32,476 nucleotides of DNA, taken from contig JAEWCE010000048.1 in NCBI GenBank assembly GCA_023390785.1, positions 1 to 32,476 on the forward strand, in the 5' to 3' direction. Below are positions 16,784-23,723 of this stretch, piece after piece; position 1 is the stretch's first letter; each line of letters starts with the position of its first letter. Below the pieces are notes generated by a model. It searched no databases. It had not been told where the DNA came from and saw only the letters and a list, made by a program, of their open reading frames with translations. The translations under genes and the position numbers were made by a program. The DNA comes from Pseudomonadota bacterium (GTDB lineage Bacteria; Pseudomonadota; Alphaproteobacteria; Rhizobiales; Devosiaceae).

Positions 16784-17692
16784 ATGGCTGCGGCCCAGAG
16801 CGCTCTCGCTGCGCATCGGCGCGGTTACTATCTTTACTTGATCCCGGGGGCGCTGGGCTTCCTGGTCATCGTCCTCATTCCGCAGATCGCCAATTTCGGC
16901 CTGAGCTTCACCGCCTGGAAGGGCGTCGGGTTGCCGCGGCTGATCGGGCTGCAGAACTACCAGCGGCTGCTGACCGACGGGCAGTTCTGGGGCTCGATGC
17001 AGCACACGCTGCTGTTCATCATTTCTATGACGGTGATCCCGGTGATCATCGGGCTGATCCTTGCGGCCCTGCTCTTCGACTATGTGCGGGACCAGTTCGG
17101 TGAGCAGTTGTCGAGCTTCTTTCGTGCCGGCTTCTACCTGCCGCAGATTCTTCCCGTTACCACCGCCGGCGTGTTGTGGGGCTGGATCCTCAATCCCCTG
17201 GGCGTGGTCAACACCGTCTTCAAGGCGATCGGCCTCGCGCCGCTGGCGCAGAACTGGATCGGCGATGCGACATGGGCGCTGCCGTCCGTGTCGCTGATGA
17301 TCGTGTGGATCCAGGTGGGCTACTGCCTCGTGGTGTTCATGTCGGGGCTGAGCCGCATCGACCCCTCGCTCTATGAGGCGGCCGAACTCGACGGCGCCGG
17401 CTGGTGGCAGCGGCTGTGGTCGATCACCATCCCGATGTTGGCGCCCGAGATTTTCGTGGTGGTGCTGACGACGCTGATCGCGGCGCTGAAGCTGTTCGCG
17501 CCGGTGTTCGTGCTGACCGCGGCGGGGCCGGACAATGCCACGATGGTGCCGTCGTATTTGACCTACTATCACTTCTTCACGACGCAGCGCGTTGGCTACG
17601 CCGCGGCAATCGCGGTGGTGCAGACGATCCTGACGATCGGCCTGGCGGTGATCTTCCTGCGCGTCCAGGCGCGCCAGCAGGCGATGGAGTAG
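16784..17692 (+). CDS. CUT1 ABC sugar transporter permease, MalF-type
   Basis: Inner-membrane permease, 302 aa, with about six membrane helices; the first spans roughly residues 15-37. The EAA loop that docks the ATPase is readable as EAAELDGAGWWQRLW. ATG 16784 has GGAGGGG upstream at normal spacing. The next permease begins 4 bp after the stop. It forms the channel with the MalG-type partner. No ATPase gene follows, so a MalK/UgpC-type ATPase from elsewhere in the genome must serve it. Confidence 0.93.
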   Translation: MAAAQSALAAHRRGYYLYLIPGALGFLVIVLIPQIANFGLSFTAWKGVGLPRLIGLQNYQRLLTDGQFWGSMQHTLLFIISMTVIPVIIGLILAALLFDYVRDQFGEQLSSFFRAGFYLPQILPVTTAGVLWGWILNPLGVVNTVFKAIGLAPLAQNWIGDATWALPSVSLMIVWIQVGYCLVVFMSGLSRIDPSLYEAAELDGAGWWQRLWSITIPMLAPEIFVVVLTTLIAALKLFAPVFVLTAAGPDNATMVPSYLTYYHFFTTQRVGYAAAIAVVQTILTIGLAVIFLRVQARQQAME

Positions 17693-17696
17693 CACC

Positions 17697-18587
17697 ATGG
17701 CCGATGCAGCCCTGAGCTTTGGCGACAGCGCCACCACGACCGCTGTCGCGCACAAGTCGCAGAAGCGCAAGAGCCCATATCGCTGGGCGGTATTGGCGCT
17801 GCTGATCGTGCTCTTGGTCGGCACCCTCTTCCCATTCTTTTTGACGCTGATCAATGCGGTCAAGACGGGGGTCGACTATGCGACCGGCGGGCCGGTGTCG
17901 CTTCCGACGACGATCGATTTCACCGCGCTCAAGAAGTTCTGGGATCTGGCGGACTTCAGCCGCAAACTCTGGAACAGCGTTTTGATCAGCGCCTGCGTCG
18001 CGGTGTTCGGCGTACTGATCAGCCTGCTCAACGCCTATGCGATTGGCATCGGCAAGGTGCGCGGCTCGGGACCGATCCTGGTGGTGCTGCTGCTCGGCAT
18101 CATGGTGCCGCAGGAATCGATCGTCTATCCGCTCTATTACATGGCCAAGGCCACCGGCCTCTATGACACGCAGCTTTCGGTGGTCATCGTGTTCTCGGTG
18201 ATCCAGAGCGCGTTCGGCACGTACCTCCTTTCGGCGGTGCTGAGCAACTTTCCCAAGGAGATCATCGAGGCTGCCGAGATCGACGGGGCCAGCCGCTGGC
18301 AGACTCTGTGGTTCGTGGTGGTGCCCGTGCTCAGGCCGACGCTGATGGTGGTGGGTACGTTCTTTTTCATCTGGACCTGGAACGAGTTCCTGATCCCGCT
18401 GGTGATGCTGGTGTCCAACAACAACCAGACGGTGTCGGTGGCGATGGGGCTGACGCGCGGCCAGAACATGTCCGACCCGACGCTGCAGGCGGCGGCATCG
18501 CTGCTCGGCATCGCGCCGACCGTGGTTTTCTTCCTGATCTTCCAGCGCACGCTGACGCGCGGCGTCGTGGTGGGCGCGGTGAAGTGA
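17697..18587 (+). CDS. CUT1 ABC sugar transporter permease, MalG-type
   Basis: Inner-membrane permease, 296 aa, with about six membrane helices; the first is at about residues 28-50 after a polar Ser/Lys-rich tail. The EAA loop reads EAAEIDGASRWQTLW. ATG 17697 lies 4 bp after the MalF-type stop, with ATGGAG serving as SD inside the end of that gene. It is the last gene of the operon; the convergent reductase gene ends 13 bp away. The expected ATPase is absent from the window. Confidence 0.93.
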   Translation: MADAALSFGDSATTTAVAHKSQKRKSPYRWAVLALLIVLLVGTLFPFFLTLINAVKTGVDYATGGPVSLPTTIDFTALKKFWDLADFSRKLWNSVLISACVAVFGVLISLLNAYAIGIGKVRGSGPILVVLLLGIMVPQESIVYPLYYMAKATGLYDTQLSVVIVFSVIQSAFGTYLLSAVLSNFPKEIIEAAEIDGASRWQTLWFVVVPVLRPTLMVVGTFFFIWTWNEFLIPLVMLVSNNNQTVSVAMGLTRGQNMSDPTLQAAASLLGIAPTVVFFLIFQRTLTRGVVVGAVK

Positions 18588-18600
18588 GCGGAGACCGGCA

Positions 18601-20175
18601 TCAGTAGACGTCGGCCTGGTAGCGTCCCTCGCGCTTCAGACCGGAGATGAAGGCGGTGGCGTCTGCCTCGCTCAGCCCGCCATGGGAGACGGCGACATCG
18701 CGGATCGCGAGCTCGACGTCCTTGGCCATGCGCGTGGCGTCGCCGCAGACATAGACATGCGCACCGCGCCCGAGCCATTGCCAGAGCTCGGCGCCGGACT
18801 CGCGGATGCGGTGCTGCACATAGGTCTTTTCGGCACCGTCGCGCGACCAGGCAAGCGACAGATTGGTGAGGGCGCCGCGGGCGCGCAGCATCTCCCACTC
18901 GTCGCGGTAGAAATAGTCATGCGCCTCGCGCTGATGGCCGAAGAACAGCCAGGCAGGTCCCGCCGCATTGGTCGCCATGCGCTCGTGCAGGAAGGCGCGG
19001 AACGGAGCGACGCCGGTGCCGGGGCCGACCATGATGATGGGCGTATCGCCGGAAGCGGGCAGGGCGAAATCATGGGCCTTCTGCACATAGACCAGCAGCT
19101 CGCCCTGCGCTGCGAGGCGGCCGCCGAGCCAGGTGGAAGCAACGCCGAGCCTATCGCGCCCGAGCGCCTCGTAGCGCACCTCGTCCACGGTGAGGCTGAC
19201 GCGGCCGGGATTGGTCCGGGGCGAGGACGAGATCGAATAGAGCCGCGGCTGCAGCGGCTCCAGCACTTCGATCAGCGCCTCGGGATCGGGGCGGATGCCG
19301 GGGAATTTCTGCAATGCGGCCAGCACGTCGAGATGGGCGGCATCGCCGTCGGGGTCCTCGCCGCGCGCCAGCGCCTGCGCTTTTCGCCGCCGCTCGCCAC
19401 CGGTGAGATAGGAGATGAACTGGAACAGTGCGTCGGGCGCTGTGCCCAGTGAGGTGCGCTCGATCAGCACGTCGCGGAAGGACTCTCCTGCGATGGGGAA
19501 GTCCGGTGGTACGTCGATGGCGGCGATGACGGCGTCGGCAAGCGCGGGATCGTTGCTGGGGAAGATGCCAAGACTGTCGCCGACGGTATAGTCGATGCCG
19601 CTCTGCGAGAGATCGATCTCGATGTGAAAGGTGTGCTTTTCCGAGCCGTCGCTGTTGAGGCGGGTGCGGCTCAACAAGCGTGCAGGCACCGGGTGCTCGC
19701 GTGAATAGCCGGGGCGCGCATCCTGGGCGGGCTTCGACGTTGCGGCCTTAGCCGCCGCCTCCTCGGGGCCGATGACGCCGCCGCCCATTTCCTCAACCAG
19801 TTGCTTCAGCATGCGGGCCGTCGCCTTCCCGCCGGGCACGCACAGATTGAGCCGTGGCTCGGCTTGTTCGAAAATGGCGGCGGAATAGTCGGCACAATTG
19901 GAACCGCACTGGCCGCAATCCTGCTGCGCCATGGCCGCCGCGAGTTTCCAGCGCATCGGGCGGTCGGCGGCGAGCGCCATGCGCGCCTCGATCGCCATGG
20001 CCGGATCCTTCCATGGCGTCGAGTCGTCTTCCTTCGACAGCGGCGATGCGGCGGGCGCCGCCGCCGGCAGGTCCTTGAGCAGGGCTTCGGCAAAGAAGCG
20101 GTTGAGCCAGGCGCGCTGCGCGTCGCTGAAAGGCGCGTCGGGCGCAACGATCTGCGGGGCGAAGTTGACACTCAC
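18601..20175 (-). CDS. FAD/NADPH reductase subunit (CysJ-like) with an Fe-S-type N-terminal motif and no flavodoxin domain
   Basis: Predicted cytoplasmic electron donor to the siroheme reductase next to it, 524 aa. Seen: N-terminal DCGQCGSNC...NLC, giving C87-x2-C90-x3-C94-x17-C112, like the small 4Fe-4S 'FeS' domain; a CysJ/FNR FAD-binding domain with RLYSISSSP; the NADPH site GPGTGVAPFRAF; and the C-terminus GRYQADVY, very like CysJ. The FMN flavodoxin domain of true CysJ is missing, so electrons probably pass from FAD to an Fe-S cluster instead. Start GTG 20175 overlaps the upstream stop as GTGA, which implies translational coupling. Databases often call such proteins 'sulfite reductase subunit alpha', but the operon points to nitrite. 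Confidence 0.85.
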   Translation of the reverse strand: MSVNFAPQIVAPDAPFSDAQRAWLNRFFAEALLKDLPAAAPAASPLSKEDDSTPWKDPAMAIEARMALAADRPMRWKLAAAMAQQDCGQCGSNCADYSAAIFEQAEPRLNLCVPGGKATARMLKQLVEEMGGGVIGPEEAAAKAATSKPAQDARPGYSREHPVPARLLSRTRLNSDGSEKHTFHIEIDLSQSGIDYTVGDSLGIFPSNDPALADAVIAAIDVPPDFPIAGESFRDVLIERTSLGTAPDALFQFISYLTGGERRRKAQALARGEDPDGDAAHLDVLAALQKFPGIRPDPEALIEVLEPLQPRLYSISSSPRTNPGRVSLTVDEVRYEALGRDRLGVASTWLGGRLAAQGELLVYVQKAHDFALPASGDTPIIMVGPGTGVAPFRAFLHERMATNAAGPAWLFFGHQREAHDYFYRDEWEMLRARGALTNLSLAWSRDGAEKTYVQHRIRESGAELWQWLGRGAHVYVCGDATRMAKDVELAIRDVAVSHGGLSEADATAFISGLKREGRYQADVY

Positions 20176-21935
20176 GGAGCGGTGTCTCCGCAGAGGCTCT
20201 TGAGAGCGCCGATGTCGTGGCGCGCGGTGAAATCGAGGAACGTCTCGCCGGGACCGCTGCGGTGCGCGAGGTAGGTGGCGAGCAGCTTTTCGATGGCGCC
20301 GGGGCAGCGGTCCGCCTCGACGTCGCGCCAGAGCTCGCGGCCCAGCCGGGCGTTGGGGCCGGAACCGCCGCCGACATAAAGGGTGAAGCCCTCGACCGGA
20401 TCGGCATCGCCACCCCGCGGGACCTTCACCGCCAAAAGGCCGATGTCGCCGATATAGTGCTGGGCACAGGAATGATGGCAGCCGGTCAAATGGATGTTGA
20501 GCGGCGTATCGAGGCTGAGCCGGCTTTCGACGTGAGCGACGATCGCTTCGGCGGTGCCCTTGGTGTCTGACGCCGCGAATTTGCAGCCGGTGTTGCCCGT
20601 GCAACTGACGAGGCCAGCGCGAACCGGCGTCGCCTGGGTACTGAGGCCGAGAGCGTCGATGGCGCTGGTGACGGCGCCAATGCTTTCCTCGGGGACGCCG
20701 GACAGCAGCAGGTTCTGCCAGACGGTGAGGCGAATGTCGCCATCGCCGAAATCGCGGGCGATGCGACTCAGGCCCTGCATCTGCGCGGCGCTCAGGCGGC
20801 CGCTGCGCAGCGCCACACCGACCCAGTTGCAGCCGGGCTGCTTCTGGGGGTGGATGCCGATATGGGCGAGCCGGGCGGACGCCGGCCGCGGCTTGATGCA
20901 ATCTTGCGGGATGCGGGCGAGCGGGCGGCCGAGCCGGGTCTCGATTTCGGCCACGAACCGGTCGAAGCCCCAGGCATCGAGCAGGTATTTGAGCCGCGCC
21001 TTGCTGCGATCGGTGCGATCGCCATGGTCGATGAAGATGCGAACGACGGCGTCGGCGACCTCGACTGCGTCCTCGGGCCGCACATGGACGCCGGCAAAAC
21101 GCGCGAAATCCTGGTGCCCGGTGATGCCACCGAGCAACAGGCTGAACCAGACGCCAGGCTCGACGCCGGCGCCGTCGACCACCTCGACGGCGGAGAAGCC
21201 GATGTCGTTGGTGTCCTCGAGCGCCGCCACGGCGCCGCCGCCGTCGAAGGCGACGTTGAACTTGCGCGGCAGGCCGTAGAGGGCGCGCGAATTGAGGATG
21301 TGGTGGTGCCAGGCGCGGGCGTAAGGGCGGGTGTCGATCAATTCCTGCGGATCGATGCCGGCGGTGGGCGAGCCGGTGACGTTGCGGATGTTGTCGGCGC
21401 CCGAGCCGCGCGTCACGAGGCCCAGCTCCTGGATGGCCTCGATGAGGCCGGGGGCGCGCTCGGCGGCGATCTCGCGGATCTGCAGATTGGCGCGGGTGGT
21501 GACGTGCGCGTAGCCGCCGCCATGGGTATCGGCGAGCAAAGCGAGGCCGGCCAATTGCCAGTGGTTGAGAATGCCGTTGGGAATACGCAAGCGGCACATG
21601 AAGGAATTCTGGTTGGGCGCGACGTAGAACAGGCCGTGCCAGCGCCAGCGGTAATTGTCGGGCGGCTTCGGCCAGGCGCCGCGTGCCGCCTCGGCCTTCA
21701 GCCGGCCATAGGCATCGAGCGGATGCTCGTCGCGCTTGAACCGTTCCTGGTCGGTGAGCTTCCTGCCCTCGGCCTCGACGCGCGTCTGGGCGATGAGCTG
21801 GGGCGCGTCGGGACCGGTGGGCAGGCCCGCCGCCGGCGCGGCCGTCACCACCGAGCGGGCTGCGGTCATGCCGGCAACCAATCCTTCAAGATAGCGCCGT
21901 TGTTCCGGCGTGAAATCGGCGGCGGCGTCGGTCAT
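20172..21935 (-). CDS. nirA: NirA-family siroheme/4Fe-4S nitrite (or sulfite) reductase
   Basis: Cytoplasmic six-electron reductase, 587 aa. Seen: two nitrite/sulfite reductase ferredoxin-like half-domains and the siroheme-4Fe-4S ligands C445-x5-C451 (CTGNTGCKF) and C486-x3-C490 (GCHHSCAQ). The first half-domain carries HVTTRANLQIREI, typical of the family. ATG 21935 overlaps the nirC stop as ATGA, and its own stop overlaps the reductase start as GTGA. The family reduces nitrite to ammonium or sulfite to sulfide, and the sequence motifs do not separate the two. The NirC-like channel upstream and a sigma-54 promoter match favour nitrite. The symbol is given for the family, not as proof of substrate. 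Confidence 0.87.
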   Translation of the reverse strand: MTDAAADFTPEQRRYLEGLVAGMTAARSVVTAAPAAGLPTGPDAPQLIAQTRVEAEGRKLTDQERFKRDEHPLDAYGRLKAEAARGAWPKPPDNYRWRWHGLFYVAPNQNSFMCRLRIPNGILNHWQLAGLALLADTHGGGYAHVTTRANLQIREIAAERAPGLIEAIQELGLVTRGSGADNIRNVTGSPTAGIDPQELIDTRPYARAWHHHILNSRALYGLPRKFNVAFDGGGAVAALEDTNDIGFSAVEVVDGAGVEPGVWFSLLLGGITGHQDFARFAGVHVRPEDAVEVADAVVRIFIDHGDRTDRSKARLKYLLDAWGFDRFVAEIETRLGRPLARIPQDCIKPRPASARLAHIGIHPQKQPGCNWVGVALRSGRLSAAQMQGLSRIARDFGDGDIRLTVWQNLLLSGVPEESIGAVTSAIDALGLSTQATPVRAGLVSCTGNTGCKFAASDTKGTAEAIVAHVESRLSLDTPLNIHLTGCHHSCAQHYIGDIGLLAVKVPRGGDADPVEGFTLYVGGGSGPNARLGRELWRDVEADRCPGAIEKLLATYLAHRSGPGETFLDFTARHDIGALKSLCGDTAP

Positions 21936-22741
21936 TCGGCGGGCACCGCGACAGGGCTGGCGGTCGTGGCGACCGGGGCGGTACGGCCGGAGGCAACGGC
22001 ATAGGCGCCGGCCACGAAGAGGGCGCCGGCGATGATGTTGCCGAGGGACACCCAGAGCAGGTTGTAGAACGCGCCTCCAATGGTGACGCTGTCGGGATGG
22101 TTGCCGAGGAGCGCGATCGCAAACACGGTCATGTTGGCGACCGAGTGCTCGAAGCCGGAGGCGATGAAGGCGAACAGGCACCAGAAGATGATGATGCACT
22201 TGGCGACATCGTTGCTGGTGCGGCCGCTCATCCAGATGGCGAGGCAGACGAGCCAGTTGCAGAGGATGCCCTTGGCCAGCAGGGCCAACGGCGCGGCGTG
22301 CATCTTTGCGTCGGCGGTGGCGTAGATCAGGTCGGCACCCTGCTTCAGGATGGCGCCGCCGCCGCCGAGCCAGAAAATGGTGGCGAGCAGCACGGCGCCG
22401 GCCAGATTGCCGAGCCAGGTCATGGCCCATGAGCTCATCAGCCCGCCCACGCCGACGCGGCCACGCAGTAGCCCCAACGTCATCAGCATGGTGTGGCCGG
22501 TGAACAGCTCGGCCCCGGCGAATACCACCAGCGTCAGGGCAATGGCGAAGGTCAGTCCCATGCCGAGTGAGCGGACCGAGGGGTCAAGGCCCTGGCCGAT
22601 GGAGAAGATGGCGATGATGCCGAGGCCGATATAGGCGCCGGCGAGCATGGCGGCGACGAAGAAGCCAAGCGGGTTGTTGGCAATCCCCCGGACCTTGCTG
22701 GCGGCGCTGGCGGCAAACTGATCGATCGTATCCTGGTACAT
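21932..22741 (-). CDS. nirC: Nitrite channel of the formate/nitrite transporter family (NirC-like)
   Basis: Inner-membrane pentameric channel protein, 269 aa, six membrane helices. It reads closely like E. coli NirC: NNPLGF near the start, then LDPSVR, the AGAELFTGHTM half-helix motif, CNWLVCLAIWM, and FIASGFEHSVANMT with the central histidine. NirC moves nitrite across the membrane; other family members move formate or hydrosulfide. ATG 22741 is followed by a normal N-terminal amphipathic helix; no strong SD is evident. It is the first gene of a three-gene coupled operon (nirC-nirA-reductase), with a sigma-54 -24/-12 match about 80-90 bp upstream. Confidence 0.9.
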   Translation of the reverse strand: MYQDTIDQFAASAASKVRGIANNPLGFFVAAMLAGAYIGLGIIAIFSIGQGLDPSVRSLGMGLTFAIALTLVVFAGAELFTGHTMLMTLGLLRGRVGVGGLMSSWAMTWLGNLAGAVLLATIFWLGGGGAILKQGADLIYATADAKMHAAPLALLAKGILCNWLVCLAIWMSGRTSNDVAKCIIIFWCLFAFIASGFEHSVANMTVFAIALLGNHPDSVTIGGAFYNLLWVSLGNIIAGALFVAGAYAVASGRTAPVATTASPVAVPAE

Positions 22742-22817
22742 CGTGTCGTCCCTGTTGGCCCCGAGAGGGGCGGTACGGATGTGCGGGCGAGCGGCGTGGC
22801 CCGCGCCCGGTCAACGA

Positions 22818-22833
22818 TGCAGGCATCGTGCCA
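22818..22833 (-). promoter_or_regulatory. Sigma-54 (-24/-12) promoter of the nirC operon
   Basis: Read on the minus strand: TGGCACG-ATGC-CTGCA. The consensus is TGGCACG-N4-TTGCA, so a single base differs and the GG/GC pair is correctly spaced. Expected transcription start near 22808, giving a leader of about 65 nt before nirC. Sigma-54 control implies nitrogen limitation through an enhancer-binding protein such as NtrC. The element partly overlaps a palindrome, CGATGC-AG-GCATCG (22815-22828). Confidence 0.65.
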
Positions 22834-22992
22834 AGCGAGCGCAACGAGGGATTTCAATGGGTTGGCGGGTCGGCGACGGCATCGGGCAGGATCGCTGCGC
22901 CTAGCGCGCCGGCAATATGCTTAAGTAGTAGCCATTTTGTCGAGTTGCACAAATATTAGGCAACAATGAGTCCCGCCGCGGCCGGCGGCGGC

Positions 22993-23020
22993 TTGGCAGG
23001 GGAAGAGCGCGGGGTATAAG
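22993..23020 (+). promoter_or_regulatory. Sigma-70-type promoter of rfbC
   Basis: TTGGCA (22993-22998), 16-bp spacer, TATAAG (23015-23020): each hexamer is a 5/6 match. The expected start near 23027 leaves a leader of about 18 nt before the rfbC ATG. Confidence 0.6.
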
Positions 23021-23044
23021 GGCGCAGCCTCGGAGATCGCACCC

Positions 23045-23593
23045 ATGAATGCCACGCCGCTCGCCATTCCGGACGTCGTCCTGCTCGAGCCCCGGGTGTT
23101 CGAGGATGCGCGCGGGTATTTCTACGAGAGCTTCAATGCCCGCAGCTTCGCGGCGGCGGTGGGACGGACGGTCGAGTTCGCGCAGGACAACCAGTCGCGG
23201 TCGCAACGCGGCGTGGTGCGGGGCCTGCATTACCAACTCGAGCCGGCGGCGCAGGGCAAGCTGATCCGCGTGCTCGCGGGCGAGATCTTCGACGTGGCGG
23301 TCGACATCCGCCGATCGTCGCCGACCTACGGCCAATGGGTGGGCGAGGTGCTCAGCGCCAGCAACAAGCGGCAGCTGTGGATCCCCGCCGGGTTCGCGCA
23401 TGGCTTCATGGCTCTGAGCGACGGTACCGAGGTGCTCTACAAGGCCACCGATTTCTACAACAAGGCGGCCGAGCGGGCGATCGTGTGGAACGATGCCGAC
23501 ATCGACATCGCCTGGCCGGAAACGGTGGCGCCAGTCCTCTCCGACAAGGACGCGATCGCGCCGCGCTTCCGCGACGCCGAGACCTTCGCCTAG
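23045..23593 (+). CDS. rfbC: dTDP-4-dehydrorhamnose 3,5-epimerase
   Basis: Cytoplasmic cupin enzyme (RmlC) of dTDP-L-rhamnose synthesis, 182 aa, the usual length. Seen: FEDARGYFYESFN, QDNQSRSQRGVVRGLHYQ with catalytic base H62, DVAVDIRRSSPTYGQW, WIPAGFAHGF, and YKATDFYN with catalytic Tyr Y132. ATG 23045 is preceded by GGAG at 9 nt. Good sigma-70 hexamers lie upstream. It stands alone: rfbA, rfbB and rfbD are not in this window, so they must be elsewhere if the pathway is complete. The product normally feeds O-antigen or exopolysaccharide synthesis. Confidence 0.94.
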   Translation: MNATPLAIPDVVLLEPRVFEDARGYFYESFNARSFAAAVGRTVEFAQDNQSRSQRGVVRGLHYQLEPAAQGKLIRVLAGEIFDVAVDIRRSSPTYGQWVGEVLSASNKRQLWIPAGFAHGFMALSDGTEVLYKATDFYNKAAERAIVWNDADIDIAWPETVAPVLSDKDAIAPRFRDAETFA

Positions 23594-23625
23594 CGCCAAC
23601 TCGCTGCAGGCAGTCACCAAACGCC

Positions 23626-23640
23626 CGTGGCGCCGCCACG
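23626..23640 (+). other. Short stem after rfbC
   Basis: CGTGG-CGCCG-CCACG forms a 5-bp stem (extendable to 7 with a 1-nt centre) 32 bp after the rfbC stop, followed by a pyrimidine-rich stretch (CCTTTCTCCC). It could be a weak terminator; the T-tract is poor. Confidence 0.25.
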
Positions 23641-23723
23641 ACTCGGCCTTTCTCCCGCCCGTATCGCCATGCTAGCGTTTTGCCCGGGGGCCGGGCTCGG
23701 TCCGATCATTTGGGGATGACGTC

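Larger units (their letters stand above)
22742..23044. other. Divergent nirC/rfbC intergenic region
   Basis: This 303-bp non-coding stretch holds the nirC sigma-54 match (22818-22833), a small leader hairpin for nirC (GCCCC-GAGA-GGGGC, 22758-22771), an AT-rich patch with the loose dyad GTTGC-N11-GCAAC (22944-22964), and the rfbC promoter (22993-23020). The AT-rich patch lies about 110-155 bp upstream of the sigma-54 element, where an NtrC-type enhancer would be expected, but I see no clear NtrC consensus there. No gene is apparent. Confidence 0.7.

Noticed and set aside
20176..21597. N-terminal extension of the CysJ-like reductase through the nirA region
   Set aside because: The frame is open but Arg/Pro/Ala-rich and lies fully on top of nirA; GTG 20175 with the GTGA overlap gives a normal start.
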